The position numbers and the translations under genes are program-made. The notes beneath the pieces were generated by a model. That model was not told the DNA's origin, did no database searches, and saw only the letters and a program-made list of their open reading frames with translations. From Pseudomonas yangonensis (GTDB taxonomy: Bacteria > Pseudomonadota > Gammaproteobacteria > Pseudomonadales > Pseudomonadaceae): DNA of 64,000 bases. Below are positions 25,347 to 34,018 of this stretch, one piece after another. Position 1 is the first letter of the stretch. Every line of letters begins with the position of its first letter. The stretch spans positions 62,001 through 126,000 of the forward strand of contig NZ_BLJU01000027.1 of the NCBI RefSeq assembly GCF_009932725.1, read 5' to 3'.

Positions 25347-26210
25347 ATGATCAAGAAATGTTTGTTCCCCGCCGCCGGTTACGGCACCCGTTTTCTTCCC
25401 GCTACCAAGTCGATGCCCAAGGAAATGCTCCCGGTGGTCGACACCCCGTTGATCCAGTATGGCGTCGAAGAAGCATTGGAAGCCGGGCTGCATGAAATCG
25501 CCATCGTTACCGGTCGTGGCAAACGTTCACTGGAAGACCATTTCGATATCAGCTACGAGCTGGAGCACGAAATTTCCAACACCGGCAAGGAGAAATCCTT
25601 GAGCGGCGTGCGCCACCTGATCGATCAGTGCACCTTTTCCTACACGCGCCAGATCGAGATGAAGGGCCTCGGCCACGCCATCCTCACCGGCCGTTCGCTG
25701 ATCGGCGACGAGGCCTTCGCCGTGGTGCTGGCCGACGACCTGTGCCTGAACCTGGAAGGCGACGGCGTGCTGACCCAGATGGTCAAGCTCTACGAACAGT
25801 TCCGTTGCTCCATCGTTGCCATTCAGGAAGTGCCGATGGAGGAGGTGTCGCGTTACGGCGTGATCGCCGGCGAAGCATTGCGTGACGACATCTTCCGCAT
25901 CGAGCGGATGGTGGAAAAACCCAACCCGGAAGACGCGCCGTCGAACCTGGCGATCATCGGCCGCTACATTCTCACGCCGGATATCTTCGAGCTGATCGAG
26001 CAGACCGAACCGGGCAAGAGCGGCGAGATCCAGATCACCGACGCGCTGATGAAGCAGGCCCAGCAGGGCTGCGTGCTGGCCTACAAATTCAAGGGTCGCC
26101 GCTTCGACTGCGGCTCCGCAGAGGGCTACGTGCAGGCCACCAACTTCTGTTTCGATAATCGCCATAAAACTCACCCAGTGACGGCCAGCCCGCGTCTGCA
26201 GGCCGTCTGA
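25347..26210 (+). CDS. galU: UTP-glucose-1-phosphate uridylyltransferase (second copy)
   Basis: This 287-residue protein is clearly paralogous to the GalU at 20801: the same AAGYGTRFLPATK, VEKPNPEDAPSNLAIIGRY and RFDCGSAEGY motifs, differing mainly in surface positions and in an eight-residue longer C terminus. It should also make UDP-glucose. Unlike the first copy, it sits among stress genes and is followed after 27 bases by an SDR gene. It may be a stress-induced isozyme supplying polysaccharide synthesis. Confidence 0.92.
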   Translation: MIKKCLFPAAGYGTRFLPATKSMPKEMLPVVDTPLIQYGVEEALEAGLHEIAIVTGRGKRSLEDHFDISYELEHEISNTGKEKSLSGVRHLIDQCTFSYTRQIEMKGLGHAILTGRSLIGDEAFAVVLADDLCLNLEGDGVLTQMVKLYEQFRCSIVAIQEVPMEEVSRYGVIAGEALRDDIFRIERMVEKPNPEDAPSNLAIIGRYILTPDIFELIEQTEPGKSGEIQITDALMKQAQQGCVLAYKFKGRRFDCGSAEGYVQATNFCFDNRHKTHPVTASPRLQAV

Positions 26211-26237
26211 ACGCTTATCCGCAGGGAGGAGTGAAAG

Positions 26238-27092
26238 ATGAATGACAAGACACTGCCCGCTCAGCATCAGGAGCGGCAACCTGGCGTCGAACACGCCATG
26301 CATCCCGAACCCATCTACCTCGCCGACGATTACCGCGCCGCTGGCAAGCTGACCGGCAAGGTGGCGATCATCACCGGTGGCGACAGCGGCATCGGCCGCG
26401 CCGTCGCCGTGCACTACGCGCTGGAAGGCGCCAAGGTCGCGCTGGTCTATCTCGACGAAAACGAGGATGCGCAGAAAACCCTCGACGAAGTGAACCGCCA
26501 TGGCGGCGAGGCCACCGCCCTGGCGGGTGACGTGGGCGACGGCAGTTTCTGTCAGTGCGTTGTCGATGCGGTGATCGCCAAGTGGGGACGCATCGACATC
26601 CTCATCAACAATGCCGGCGAGCAACATCCCGAGCACAACCTGGAAGCACTCGACGAGGCGCAGTGGGAGCGAACCTTCCGCACCAACATCTTCGCCATGT
26701 TCCACCTGACCAAGATCGCGTTGCCGCACCTGCAGCCGGGCTCGAGCATCATCAACACCAGCTCGGTCACGGCCTACAAGGGCAACCCGATGCTGCTCGA
26801 CTATTCCTCGACCAAAGGTGCGATCACCTCATTCACCCGGTCTTTGTCGATCAACCTGGCGCCGCGTGGCATACGCGTCAATGGCGTTGCTCCGGGGCCG
26901 ATCTGGACGCCTCTGATCCCGTCCACCTTCAGCGCCGAGAAGGTTTCCGAATTCGGTGCCGATACGCCGCTGGGCCGTCCCGGCCAGCCGTCGGAAGTCG
27001 CGCCGGCTTTCGTCTATCTGGCCAGCAACGACGCCTCATATGTCACCGGGCAGATGATCCATGTGAACGGCGGCAGCGTGGTCAATGGCTGA
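26238..27092 (+). CDS. Short-chain dehydrogenase of the YghA/general stress type
   Basis: This 284-residue SDR has a long N-terminal extension (about 40 residues, including HPEPIYLADDYRAAGKL) that marks the YghA/GSP39 subgroup. It has the cofactor motif GGDSGIGRA (about 48-56), NNAGEQHP, and catalytic Ser, Tyr and Lys (SSVTAYKG, YSSTKGA). The substrate is unknown; such enzymes are typical of stress regulons. GGGAGGA precedes the ATG. It is 27 bases behind the second galU and probably co-transcribed with it. Confidence 0.88.
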   Translation: MNDKTLPAQHQERQPGVEHAMHPEPIYLADDYRAAGKLTGKVAIITGGDSGIGRAVAVHYALEGAKVALVYLDENEDAQKTLDEVNRHGGEATALAGDVGDGSFCQCVVDAVIAKWGRIDILINNAGEQHPEHNLEALDEAQWERTFRTNIFAMFHLTKIALPHLQPGSSIINTSSVTAYKGNPMLLDYSSTKGAITSFTRSLSINLAPRGIRVNGVAPGPIWTPLIPSTFSAEKVSEFGADTPLGRPGQPSEVAPAFVYLASNDASYVTGQMIHVNGGSVVNG

Positions 27093-27184
27093 TGAAAAAA
27101 TGCCTGAACGAGTCGGCCAAGCGCCTGCCTGAATTTAAGTAGAGGCAATAACGCCTCGCGAAAAACTCTCAGGAGGCACCAGCA

Positions 27185-27355
27185 ATGGCGACCAACAAAA
27201 ATCCGGGTAACTTCGCAAACGATCGTCAAAAGGCTGCCGAAGCCGGCCGCAAAGGCGGCAAGAACAGCGGCGGCAACTTCGCCAATGACCGCCAGAGAGC
27301 ATCCGAGGCCGGGCGCAAGGGTGGTCAGAAAAGCCACGCCGCTCGCGACTCGTGA
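27185..27355 (+). CDS. KGG-repeat stress protein, second copy
   Basis: This 56-residue protein reads MATNKNPGNFANDRQKAAEA at its start and has two KGG repeats, each GNFANDRQ-x-A-x-EAGRKGG. It is a close paralogue of the protein at 25035. AGGAGGCACCAGCA precedes the ATG. A strong terminator follows directly. GCCTGAATTT upstream (27126-27136) resembles the -35 of the local stress promoters, but no -10 was found at the right distance. Confidence 0.88.
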   Translation: MATNKNPGNFANDRQKAAEAGRKGGKNSGGNFANDRQRASEAGRKGGQKSHAARDS

Positions 27356-27362
27356 TGCTCGC

Positions 27363-27391
27363 GCCTGGGCCCGCTGCTAGCGGGCCCAGGC
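27363..27391 (+). terminator. Intrinsic terminator after the second KGG gene
   Basis: GCCTGGGCCCGCT-GCT-AGCGGGCCCAGGC is a perfect 13-bp stem with a CTTTC run behind it. Confidence 0.88.
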
Positions 27392-27433
27392 CTTTCTAAC
27401 GATGTGATTAGTCGACCTGAGGAGAGCAAGACG

Positions 27434-27904
27434 ATGAACGCCATCGAACTGCTGAAGAAGGACCACGAAACCGTCAAAGACCTGCTGAGCAAGCTCGAGG
27501 AAACCACCGAGCGAGCGGTGCAGACGCGCAAGAAACTGCTGGCCAAGATCGAGCAGGAACTGAAGATCCATACCGAGCTCGAAGAGCAGATCTTCTACCC
27601 GGCCTTCAGGCAAGCGGGCAGCAAGGACGAGGCCGTTCTGGCCGTCGAGGCCAAGGAGGAACACCGCGCCGTGGAGGCACTGGTACTGCCCGACATCAAG
27701 GAAACGCCGCCGTCGACGATCGAGTTCTCCGGTCGGGTCAAGGTGCTCAAGGAATTGCTCGAACACCATATCGAGGAAGAGGAGCGCGACATGTTCCCGC
27801 AGGCCCGCAAGCTGCTGAGCAAGCAGCAGCTGGAGCAGCTGGGCGAGTCGATGGAAGTGCTGCGCAAGTCGCTGAAGAGCAGCGCTCAGACCAAGGCAGC
27901 CTGA
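27434..27904 (+). CDS. Hemerythrin-domain protein
   Basis: This 156-residue all-helical protein has the hemerythrin ligand pattern: His in LLKKDHETV, His and Glu in IHTELEEQIFYP, His in KEEHRAVEAL and His-Glu in LLEHHIEEEERDMFP. Such proteins bind a di-iron centre and may sense or store oxygen or handle oxidants. The start at 27434 follows GAGGAG and begins at the first helix. It is the last gene on this strand before a convergent methyltransferase gene. Confidence 0.88.
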   Translation: MNAIELLKKDHETVKDLLSKLEETTERAVQTRKKLLAKIEQELKIHTELEEQIFYPAFRQAGSKDEAVLAVEAKEEHRAVEALVLPDIKETPPSTIEFSGRVKVLKELLEHHIEEEERDMFPQARKLLSKQQLEQLGESMEVLRKSLKSSAQTKAA

Positions 27905-27920
27905 GTCCTGGAGGCCGGCG

Positions 27921-27945
27921 CGGCGCCTGCGTGGTGCAGGCGCCG
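27921..27945. terminator. Hairpin between the hemerythrin and methyltransferase genes
   Basis: CGGCGCCTGC-GTGGT-GCAGGCGCCG is a perfect 10-bp stem between convergent stops. No T run follows on either strand. Confidence 0.6.
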
Positions 27946-27947
27946 GT

Positions 27948-28916
27948 CTAGCGCTGGCGCTGATTGGGCTGGTAGGTCAGCCGCAACGCCACGCAGGCAA
28001 TGCGCTCGGCCTCGGCATATTCGGGTTTCTGCAGGTCCTCACCGAACACATCCGGATCGATCTCCTGATAGTCCCAATCCCAGCCGGTGTCGCGCAGAGA
28101 CAGGCGGATGGCATTGAGCAACGGATCCTCGCCGGCAAAGATCGCCACGCCGGTATAAAGCAGCAGCGTACCGCCGGGCGCCAGTCGCTCCATCGCCGTA
28201 TCGAAGATCGCCAACGACAGCCCTGCGCCATGCCTGCCACCTCCGTGACGATAGGTTCGCTGTTGTGGATCGAGCATATAGGGCGGGTTGGCGATGATCA
28301 GATCGAACTGGCCCTGCACGTCCCGCAGCAGGTCGCTGCTCTGTACATGCAGGTTGCCGACACCGGCCTGGCGCGCATTCACCGCGGTCATGGCCAATGC
28401 TTTGGGGTTGATGTCCAGTGCCGTGACCTTCGCGTCGGGGCGCAGCTGCGCCGCGGTGATTGCACCAGGACCAGCGCCGCAGCCGATATCGACGATGCTT
28501 CGCAGCGGTTGATTGGCATGCGCCAGGTATCCGCGCAGCAGGCGGACGAAGCGGTAGGTGTCGGGGCCGAAGAACACCGCATCGCTTTCCTCGGTAGGGA
28601 AACGTGAGTGGACGTAGAGTTCGTCGCCCAGGCTGGAAAAGCGTACCTGGCTGATCCAGCCCAGGGCATGAGGCTGCAGCACCTGGGCGTCACGCATGGC
28701 CTGGGTGATTTCCTCATCCAGCGTCCCGTCGGCGAAGGGACGGCTCCAGCCGAATACGTCGCGCAGGTTTTCCGCCCGCGCGTTGTCCGGACGCTGATTG
28801 ATCCGCTGGTGGGTAAGGGGTGTCGGAGTGACGAAGTGGTAGTCACGTTCGCGCAGCAAACTGCCCAGGCGCTGCAGGGCAAGGGTTTGCGGAGCATCGA
28901 AGAGCTGTTCGAGCAT
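27948..28916 (-). CDS. Class I SAM-dependent methyltransferase with NPPY motif
   Basis: This 322-residue protein has an N-terminal region (about 1-130) of unknown fold and a Rossmann methyltransferase domain with motif I VDIGCGAGPGA (about 142) and the catalytic NPPYML (about 208). NPPY is typical of enzymes that methylate an amide or exocyclic nitrogen, as PrmC and RlmG do. The target cannot be told. It starts 15 bases after the stop of the haem-oxygenase-like gene, so they share a transcript. Confidence 0.82.
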   Translation of the reverse strand: MLEQLFDAPQTLALQRLGSLLRERDYHFVTPTPLTHQRINQRPDNARAENLRDVFGWSRPFADGTLDEEITQAMRDAQVLQPHALGWISQVRFSSLGDELYVHSRFPTEESDAVFFGPDTYRFVRLLRGYLAHANQPLRSIVDIGCGAGPGAITAAQLRPDAKVTALDINPKALAMTAVNARQAGVGNLHVQSSDLLRDVQGQFDLIIANPPYMLDPQQRTYRHGGGRHGAGLSLAIFDTAMERLAPGGTLLLYTGVAIFAGEDPLLNAIRLSLRDTGWDWDYQEIDPDVFGEDLQKPEYAEAERIACVALRLTYQPNQRQR

Positions 28917-28931
28917 GGGTGAGTTCCTGGG

Positions 28932-30332
28932 TCAGCGCGGCTGTCGCATCAGCGCGGTGAAAGTGCGGGTGGCAGCCAGCCCGGCGCTGGTCCAGTGCTG
29001 GGCCGGGGATTGCAGTTCGATCAGCCGGCATTCGCGTCGATAGGCATCCAGGCCCTGCAGTTGCCGGAGCATGTCGCGTCGCTCACGATCCAGCTCGCCA
29101 TGCTGCGCAGCTGTAGGGGACGACATGGCGGCCTGACTCATCCGCCGTGCACGAAAGGCCGGACGCTGTTCGGCCGGTTGCCAGTCGCCAGCGATCCAGT
29201 CGTGCAACAGTTGACGTTCATATGGGCTGAACACACCGAACATGGCCGCGCCCTGGCCTTCCACCAGGCGCCAGAAACGGCTGTCGGCCGGGTCTTTGCC
29301 GTGTCTTATCCAGCCGTTGCGTTGCAAGGCCTCGAGAAAGCCTGCCACGTTGCCGGAGCTGCCCAGCCACTGATTCACCGTGCGACCCTCGATGCGGCAG
29401 TAGTCGGAATGCACCTGGCTGGCCACCGTGCGCTTGCGTTCGAGCATGTGCAGCACCTGCTGCTGCAGATCGAAACCGTCAATCACGGCGTTGGAGCCGA
29501 TGCCCAGATCATTGAGCAGATAGCCGCGCATCACGCGCTCGTAGAAGGCCTGTGCATCGCCGACCCGCGGCAGGTTGTCCAGCACGCTTTGCACGGCCTT
29601 GGCAGCGTGGCCACTGGAGCCGTTGTCGATGGTTACGTGCAACTGGAAGTAATAGGGGTCGATGTCCAGCTCGTTGAGCTCGAAGGCGCTGATCAGCAGG
29701 TGCAGCGGCAACTGCTCGTAGCCGAGGTTGTAGCCGATCACCTCAGGCAGAAACTCGTCGACCAGCAGCCCAAGGGCCAGCTGGATCGCACCCTGGCGAT
29801 ACAGCGCATCGTCCAGTTCCAGGGCATCTTCACAGCCCTGGCTGGCCAGCAGTTGTCGATAGAGCAGCACATGATCCTGCGCGGGCACCCCTTCGCCAAG
29901 TTCTTCCAGGTACGTCTGCACCAGTGGATACACGCGGTAATCGCGCCAGTGGGGCAGGGTGCCGTAGAGCCAGGCACCGTCCACCAGTTTGGTGGGTGCC
30001 ACCGCGCGGAGAAAATGCAGGGCATGAGCCTTACGGGGGAAGAAGCGGCGCCCCTTTCCCGAACGGCGTCCCTCTAGGTAGCGGGCGTATTCGGCGGTCA
30101 CGCTGTGATGCCGACGCAGCGACCAGGCGGCCAGTTCATAAGGGCTGGCCGGCAGTTCACAGGACAGCTGCGCGACCTCACCCAGGCACTCCTGGATGAA
30201 TTCCCGTGCCTGCGGGTGTCCCGGCTCGGGCTCGTCCAGCAATTGTCGATAGAGGCCTTGCCAGGGACCGGTGGCGGGAACGAAGGAAATGCGTTGCGCG
30301 GCAGGCGTGTCGATGAAACTGGCGATCGACAT
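28932..30332 (-). CDS. Iron-containing redox enzyme, haem-oxygenase-like fold
   Basis: This 466-residue protein resembles the 'iron-containing redox enzyme' family (haem-oxygenase-like di-iron oxidases). Likely ligands are in DEFLPEVIGYNLGYE, DIDPYYFQLHVTIDNGSSGHA and nearby Glu/His positions. The N-terminal half (about 1-150) and the part after about 400 are less typical. Relatives act as oxidases on small substrates or amino acids, so an oxidation of a metabolite is possible. It is the first gene of a pair with a methyltransferase, and AGGAGACTTGACCC precedes the ATG. No substrate is proposed. Confidence 0.78.
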   Translation of the reverse strand: MSIASFIDTPAAQRISFVPATGPWQGLYRQLLDEPEPGHPQAREFIQECLGEVAQLSCELPASPYELAAWSLRRHHSVTAEYARYLEGRRSGKGRRFFPRKAHALHFLRAVAPTKLVDGAWLYGTLPHWRDYRVYPLVQTYLEELGEGVPAQDHVLLYRQLLASQGCEDALELDDALYRQGAIQLALGLLVDEFLPEVIGYNLGYEQLPLHLLISAFELNELDIDPYYFQLHVTIDNGSSGHAAKAVQSVLDNLPRVGDAQAFYERVMRGYLLNDLGIGSNAVIDGFDLQQQVLHMLERKRTVASQVHSDYCRIEGRTVNQWLGSSGNVAGFLEALQRNGWIRHGKDPADSRFWRLVEGQGAAMFGVFSPYERQLLHDWIAGDWQPAEQRPAFRARRMSQAAMSSPTAAQHGELDRERRDMLRQLQGLDAYRRECRLIELQSPAQHWTSAGLAATRTFTALMRQPR

Positions 30333-30491
30333 GGGTCAAGTCTCCTGAAAACGGGGCCATGTTCTGTTTAGGAGGGCCATGCGCGAATAAAGATTCCACC
30401 TAAATTCGCCTCGTCCGGGGCTGCCGCAAAGAGGTTGAACCCAAACCGCCGGCACGCTTTCAACTGCAGGAATTCCGGGAGTAGGTAGGGC

Positions 30492-31628
30492 ATGACCGCG
30501 AGCACGTTCGGCATCGAGGAGGAGTACTTTCTGACCGACCTGGCAGGTCGCTGCGTAGCGCAGCAGGGGGTCGAGGCCTTTGCCGTAGCCAGCCGCCGCG
30601 CGTTGGGCCAGTGCGTCACGCGAGAGATGTTCGCCGCGCAGTTCGAAGTGGTGACGCCAGTACTGCACCGCCTCGACGAAGCATACGACTTTCTCAGCCA
30701 GGCGCGCCGCACCATGGCCGAACTGGCCAGCGAGTTCGGCTGTGGCATCCTCGCCGCCGGGACTCATCCGCTGGGGCAATGGCGCAGCGTGCAGGCGACC
30801 AACATGGCGCGTTATCAGGCCATTTTCGACGATTACCGCATCGTCGCCAGCCGCAGCGTGCTGGCAGGCTTGCACGTGCATGTCGGGGTACCGGATGGCA
30901 TCGACCGCATTCGCCTGATGAACCGGCTTACGCCCTGGCTACCCCTGCTGCTGGGGCTAAGCGCGTCCTCACCCTTCTGGGACGGCCGGCCCAGCGGTTT
31001 GATGAGCTATCGCCAGGCCGTGTGCGACGAGTGGCCGCGCATGGGCATTCCCGATCACTTTCGCGACGAAGCCGAGTATCAGCGCTACGTGAAGGTGATG
31101 ACCGATACCCATTGCATCGGCTCGGCCGTCAATCTGTGGTGGAACATTCGCCCGTCGTTGCGCTTCCCCACCCTGGAGCTACGTATCGCCGACGCCTGCC
31201 CGCGGCTGCAGGACGCCCTGTGCATCGCCGGGCTGTTCCGCGCCATGCTCGATCATGCGCTGACCTGCGCGCACCATGACTGGTTCGATGACCCGCTGAC
31301 GCGCATCCTCACCCTGGAAAACCGCTGGCGCGCCAAGCGCCGCGGTCTGCGCGGTCTGTTCATCGAGCCACGCAGCCAGAGCACCTTGCCGTTCGCGGCC
31401 TGGCTGGATCAGGTACTGGCTTGCATAGCCGACCAGATCGCCCCCGGGGAACGCTGGATCATGGCCCATGCGCGCAAACTGGCCCGCCTTGGCGGTAGCG
31501 CCGAAGCCCAACTCGGCCTCTACCGGCGTGCCCGGAGCGGCGGCGCCGAGCACCGCGGCGCCGTGCATCAGGTGGTCGATACGCTGATGCAACAGACGGC
31601 TCTGCAGGACGTTCGGCAAATAGCCTGA
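30492..31628 (+). CDS. ybdK: YbdK-type carboxylate-amine ligase (GCS2 family)
   Basis: This 378-residue protein belongs to the plant-type glutamate-cysteine ligase (GCS2) family. It begins with FGIEEEYFL, which holds the metal-binding glutamates, and has the motifs CGILAAGTHPLGQW, LHVHVGVPDGIDRIRLMNRL and TLELRIADACP. E. coli YbdK has weak glutamate-cysteine ligase activity; the true substrates are not certain. It is alone between a divergent redox-enzyme gene and an alcohol dehydrogenase gene with its own promoter. Confidence 0.88.
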   Translation: MTASTFGIEEEYFLTDLAGRCVAQQGVEAFAVASRRALGQCVTREMFAAQFEVVTPVLHRLDEAYDFLSQARRTMAELASEFGCGILAAGTHPLGQWRSVQATNMARYQAIFDDYRIVASRSVLAGLHVHVGVPDGIDRIRLMNRLTPWLPLLLGLSASSPFWDGRPSGLMSYRQAVCDEWPRMGIPDHFRDEAEYQRYVKVMTDTHCIGSAVNLWWNIRPSLRFPTLELRIADACPRLQDALCIAGLFRAMLDHALTCAHHDWFDDPLTRILTLENRWRAKRRGLRGLFIEPRSQSTLPFAAWLDQVLACIADQIAPGERWIMAHARKLARLGGSAEAQLGLYRRARSGGAEHRGAVHQVVDTLMQQTALQDVRQIA

Positions 31629-31654
31629 ACGTCTGCCCGGCAGCGATTTCGGAA
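31627..31654 (+). promoter_or_regulatory. ECF/AlgU-like promoter of the alcohol dehydrogenase
   Basis: AGCCTGAACGT (GAACGT 31627-31632), 16 bases, TCGGAA (31649-31654). It overlaps the last codon of ybdK and lies 31 bases before the ATG. Confidence 0.55.
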
Positions 31655-31684
31655 TAGGAACACGCCTTATCCGGGAGAAGCCTC

Positions 31685-32851
31685 ATGCAAGCATTGACCT
31701 ATCATGGCAGTCACGACGTGCGGGTGGAGCGGGTACCCGACCCGGTCATCGAGCAGCCCGACGACATCATCCTGCGGGTGACCGCCACGGCGATCTGCGG
31801 CTCGGACCTGCACCTGTACCGCGGCAAGATCCCGCAGGTAAAGGGTGGCGACATCTTCGGCCACGAATTCATGGGCGTGGTCGAGGAGGTGGGGCCGCAG
31901 GTCACCGCGGTGAGCAAGGGCGACCGGGTCATCGTGCCCTTCGTCATCGCCTGTGGCGACTGTTTCTTCTGCCAGATGGACCTGCATGCGGCCTGCGAAA
32001 CCACCAATCCGGGGCGTGGGGCGATTCTCAACAAGAAGCAGATTCCCTCGGGCGCCGCACTGTTCGGCTACAGCCATTTGTATGGCGGTGTGCCGGGCGG
32101 GCAGGCGGAACTGGTGCGCGTCCCCAAGGCCAATACCGGGCCGTTCAAGGTGCCGGACGTGCTCGACGACGAGCAGGTGCTGTTTCTCACCGATATCCTG
32201 CCCACCGGCTATCAGGCCGCCGTCAATGCCGGGGTCGGGCCGGGCAGTCGCGTAGCCATCTATGGCGCCGGCCCGGTCGGACTGATGAGCGCAGCCTGCG
32301 CGCGCATGCTCGGTGCCGAGCAGATATTCATGGTCGATCATCATGACTACCGCCTGGCCTATGCCCAGCAGACCTACGGCGTGATCCCGATCAACTTCGA
32401 CGAAATCGATGACCCGGCCAGCGCCATCATCGAGCAGACGCCGGGGCACCGCGGCGTGGACGCAGTCATCGATGCGGTGGGCTTCGAGGCCAAGGGCAGC
32501 CTCACTGAAACGGTATTGACCACGCTCAAGCTGGAGGCCAGCAGCGGCGTGGCGCTGCGCCAGTGCATCGCGGCGGTTCGCCGCGGCGGCACGGTCAGTG
32601 TGCCGGGCGTCTACGCCGGCTTCATCCACGGATTTCTGTTCGGCGATGCCTTCGACAAGGGGCTGACTTTCAAGATGGGCCAGACCCATGTTCACCCGTT
32701 GCTGCCGACGCTGCTGGAACACATCCAGCGCGGCGACCTGAACCCTGAAATCATCATCAGCCACCGCATGCCACTGGCCGACGCGGCGGAAGGTTATCGC
32801 CTATTCGAGTCGCGGCGTGACCAATGCCGCAAGGTGATTCTGCGCCCCTGA
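31685..32851 (+). CDS. Zinc-dependent alcohol dehydrogenase (FDH-like MDR)
   Basis: This 388-residue medium-chain dehydrogenase has the catalytic zinc residues in AICGSDLHLY (Cys near 39) and GHEFMGVVEE (His and Glu near 60). The structural zinc loop is partly replaced (CGDCFFCQMDLHAACE), and the NAD site is GAGPVGLMSA (about 196-205). It resembles glutathione-independent formaldehyde dehydrogenases. A second enzyme of this type lies at 51774. GGGAGA precedes the ATG. Confidence 0.88.
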   Translation: MQALTYHGSHDVRVERVPDPVIEQPDDIILRVTATAICGSDLHLYRGKIPQVKGGDIFGHEFMGVVEEVGPQVTAVSKGDRVIVPFVIACGDCFFCQMDLHAACETTNPGRGAILNKKQIPSGAALFGYSHLYGGVPGGQAELVRVPKANTGPFKVPDVLDDEQVLFLTDILPTGYQAAVNAGVGPGSRVAIYGAGPVGLMSAACARMLGAEQIFMVDHHDYRLAYAQQTYGVIPINFDEIDDPASAIIEQTPGHRGVDAVIDAVGFEAKGSLTETVLTTLKLEASSGVALRQCIAAVRRGGTVSVPGVYAGFIHGFLFGDAFDKGLTFKMGQTHVHPLLPTLLEHIQRGDLNPEIIISHRMPLADAAEGYRLFESRRDQCRKVILRP

Positions 32852-32969
32852 AGCACGCTCGCCAGTCGGCCGCTGGCCCGATTCTCTGAACCTTTGGTGC
32901 CTGGGAGGCTTTCTAAATCTCACGGGCGCCGCAATCGGCCTTCGTCATGCAACCATCAGGAGAAACGCC

Positions 32970-33314
32970 ATGTCATTGACCCAAAACGTCCCTCGTATTG
33001 AACGTGCCATCTCGCTGGCCACAGGCGCTACTGCCATCGTCGCCGGTGTCTGCCAGGGCGGCACTTCGGGTGTGCTCAAGGCCCTCGGCGGTGCCGCGCT
33101 GCTGCAGCGAGGCCTGAGTGGGCACTGTGTGGTCAAGGGGTTGATCAGCGACCCCAAGGCCGAACTGGAGTGCCTGCGCGAGCGCGTGGCCGAACTGCGT
33201 GCCGCACTGCCGCGCCTGCAGAAGGAAGTGGATAACTTGAAAGGGCGCCAGGATAGCCGTCTGGATCATGCCGTCGAGGAAACCTTCCCGGCCAGCGACC
33301 CGATCTCGCCATGA
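32970..33314 (+). CDS. DUF2892-type small membrane protein
   Basis: This 114-residue protein begins with the DUF2892 signature NVPRIERAISLATG, followed by two Gly/Ala-rich membrane segments (about 15-55). The C-terminal part is a coiled coil (about 70-95, LRERVAELRAALPRLQKEVD). The function is unknown. AGGAG precedes the ATG. Upstream, GAACCT-N18-TCTAA is a weak relative of the local stress promoter. Confidence 0.8.
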   Translation: MSLTQNVPRIERAISLATGATAIVAGVCQGGTSGVLKALGGAALLQRGLSGHCVVKGLISDPKAELECLRERVAELRAALPRLQKEVDNLKGRQDSRLDHAVEETFPASDPISP

Positions 33315-33387
33315 GCCGAACGCACGAGCGATGGCGCGAGTGCGCCGTCGCCTCGCGTGATCCTAATCGATCGAAGGAGGCATACTC

Positions 33388-33810
33388 ATGAAAGACAGCA
33401 TCCCGGGTCCCAATCCGGACAGAATCGATGAACAGGCACTGGACTTCACCGATGACGAAGACAGCCTCGGCACCGGAGAGCCTTCGCTGCAGCAGACCGC
33501 GCGCCCTACGAGCAGCGGCGACGATGAGATCGGCCTGACCGGCGCCGCGACGCTTGGCGAAAGCGAGCACGAGGACAACGTTAGTCTGGACGATCTGAGC
33601 CCGGATACCCTGATCGACGACAGTGGCGCTCGCTCACCGCTGGAGCGTGGTGATGACGGCGCCAACGATGAAGAGCTCAGCGTGGTGGACGAGACTCAGG
33701 TGGGCGGTGGCTTCGGCCTCGACGAAGCCGAACTGGCACGCTCGGCGCCACTCGACGGCGAGCCATGGAGCGACGACGTGGTACCCACCGATGAGGAACC
33801 CAAGCCATGA
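33388..33810 (+). CDS. Very acidic hypothetical protein
   Basis: This 140-residue protein is rich in Asp, Glu, Gly and Ser, with almost no aromatic residues, and is probably disordered. Similar short acidic proteins are annotated in pseudomonads as hypothetical or 'PTS HPr-related', but no HPr active site is seen here. AAGGAGG precedes the ATG. The stop overlaps the ATG of the metallothionein gene (ATGA), so the two are made together. Confidence 0.75.
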   Translation: MKDSIPGPNPDRIDEQALDFTDDEDSLGTGEPSLQQTARPTSSGDDEIGLTGAATLGESEHEDNVSLDDLSPDTLIDDSGARSPLERGDDGANDEELSVVDETQVGGGFGLDEAELARSAPLDGEPWSDDVVPTDEEPKP

Positions 33811-34007
33811 GCACGCAAACCTGTGCGTGCCCGCACTGTGATTGTGCGGTGCAGTCTCGGCAGTGGGTACATGAAGTCGCAGGCGATGATCTGCTTTATT
33901 GCTGCGAAGCCTGCATGCAGCGCCATCCCAAGGGCATGGTGCAGTGCCAGAGCGCCGGCTGCGATTGCGGCGAGCGCGTGGCACGTGAAAGAGAGCAGGC
34001 GCCTTAG
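33807..34007 (+). CDS. Bacterial metallothionein (SmtA/PmtA type)
   Basis: This 66-residue protein has ten cysteines (6, 8, 11, 13, 32, 33, 36, 47, 52 and 54) in the order of bacterial metallothioneins, with CACPHCDC at the start, the YCCEACMQRH zinc-finger-like core and the GCDCG end. It binds zinc or other soft metals and may buffer metals or oxidants. It is translationally coupled to the acidic protein before it, which is unusual context for this family. Confidence 0.9.
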   Translation: MSTQTCACPHCDCAVQSRQWVHEVAGDDLLYCCEACMQRHPKGMVQCQSAGCDCGERVAREREQAP

Positions 34008-34018
34008 GCGTTGACGAG

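Noticed and set aside
27106..27152. Possible ECF-type promoter before the second KGG gene
   Set aside because: GCCTGAAC and GCCTGAATTT are present, but no TCnnA lies 16-17 bases behind either.
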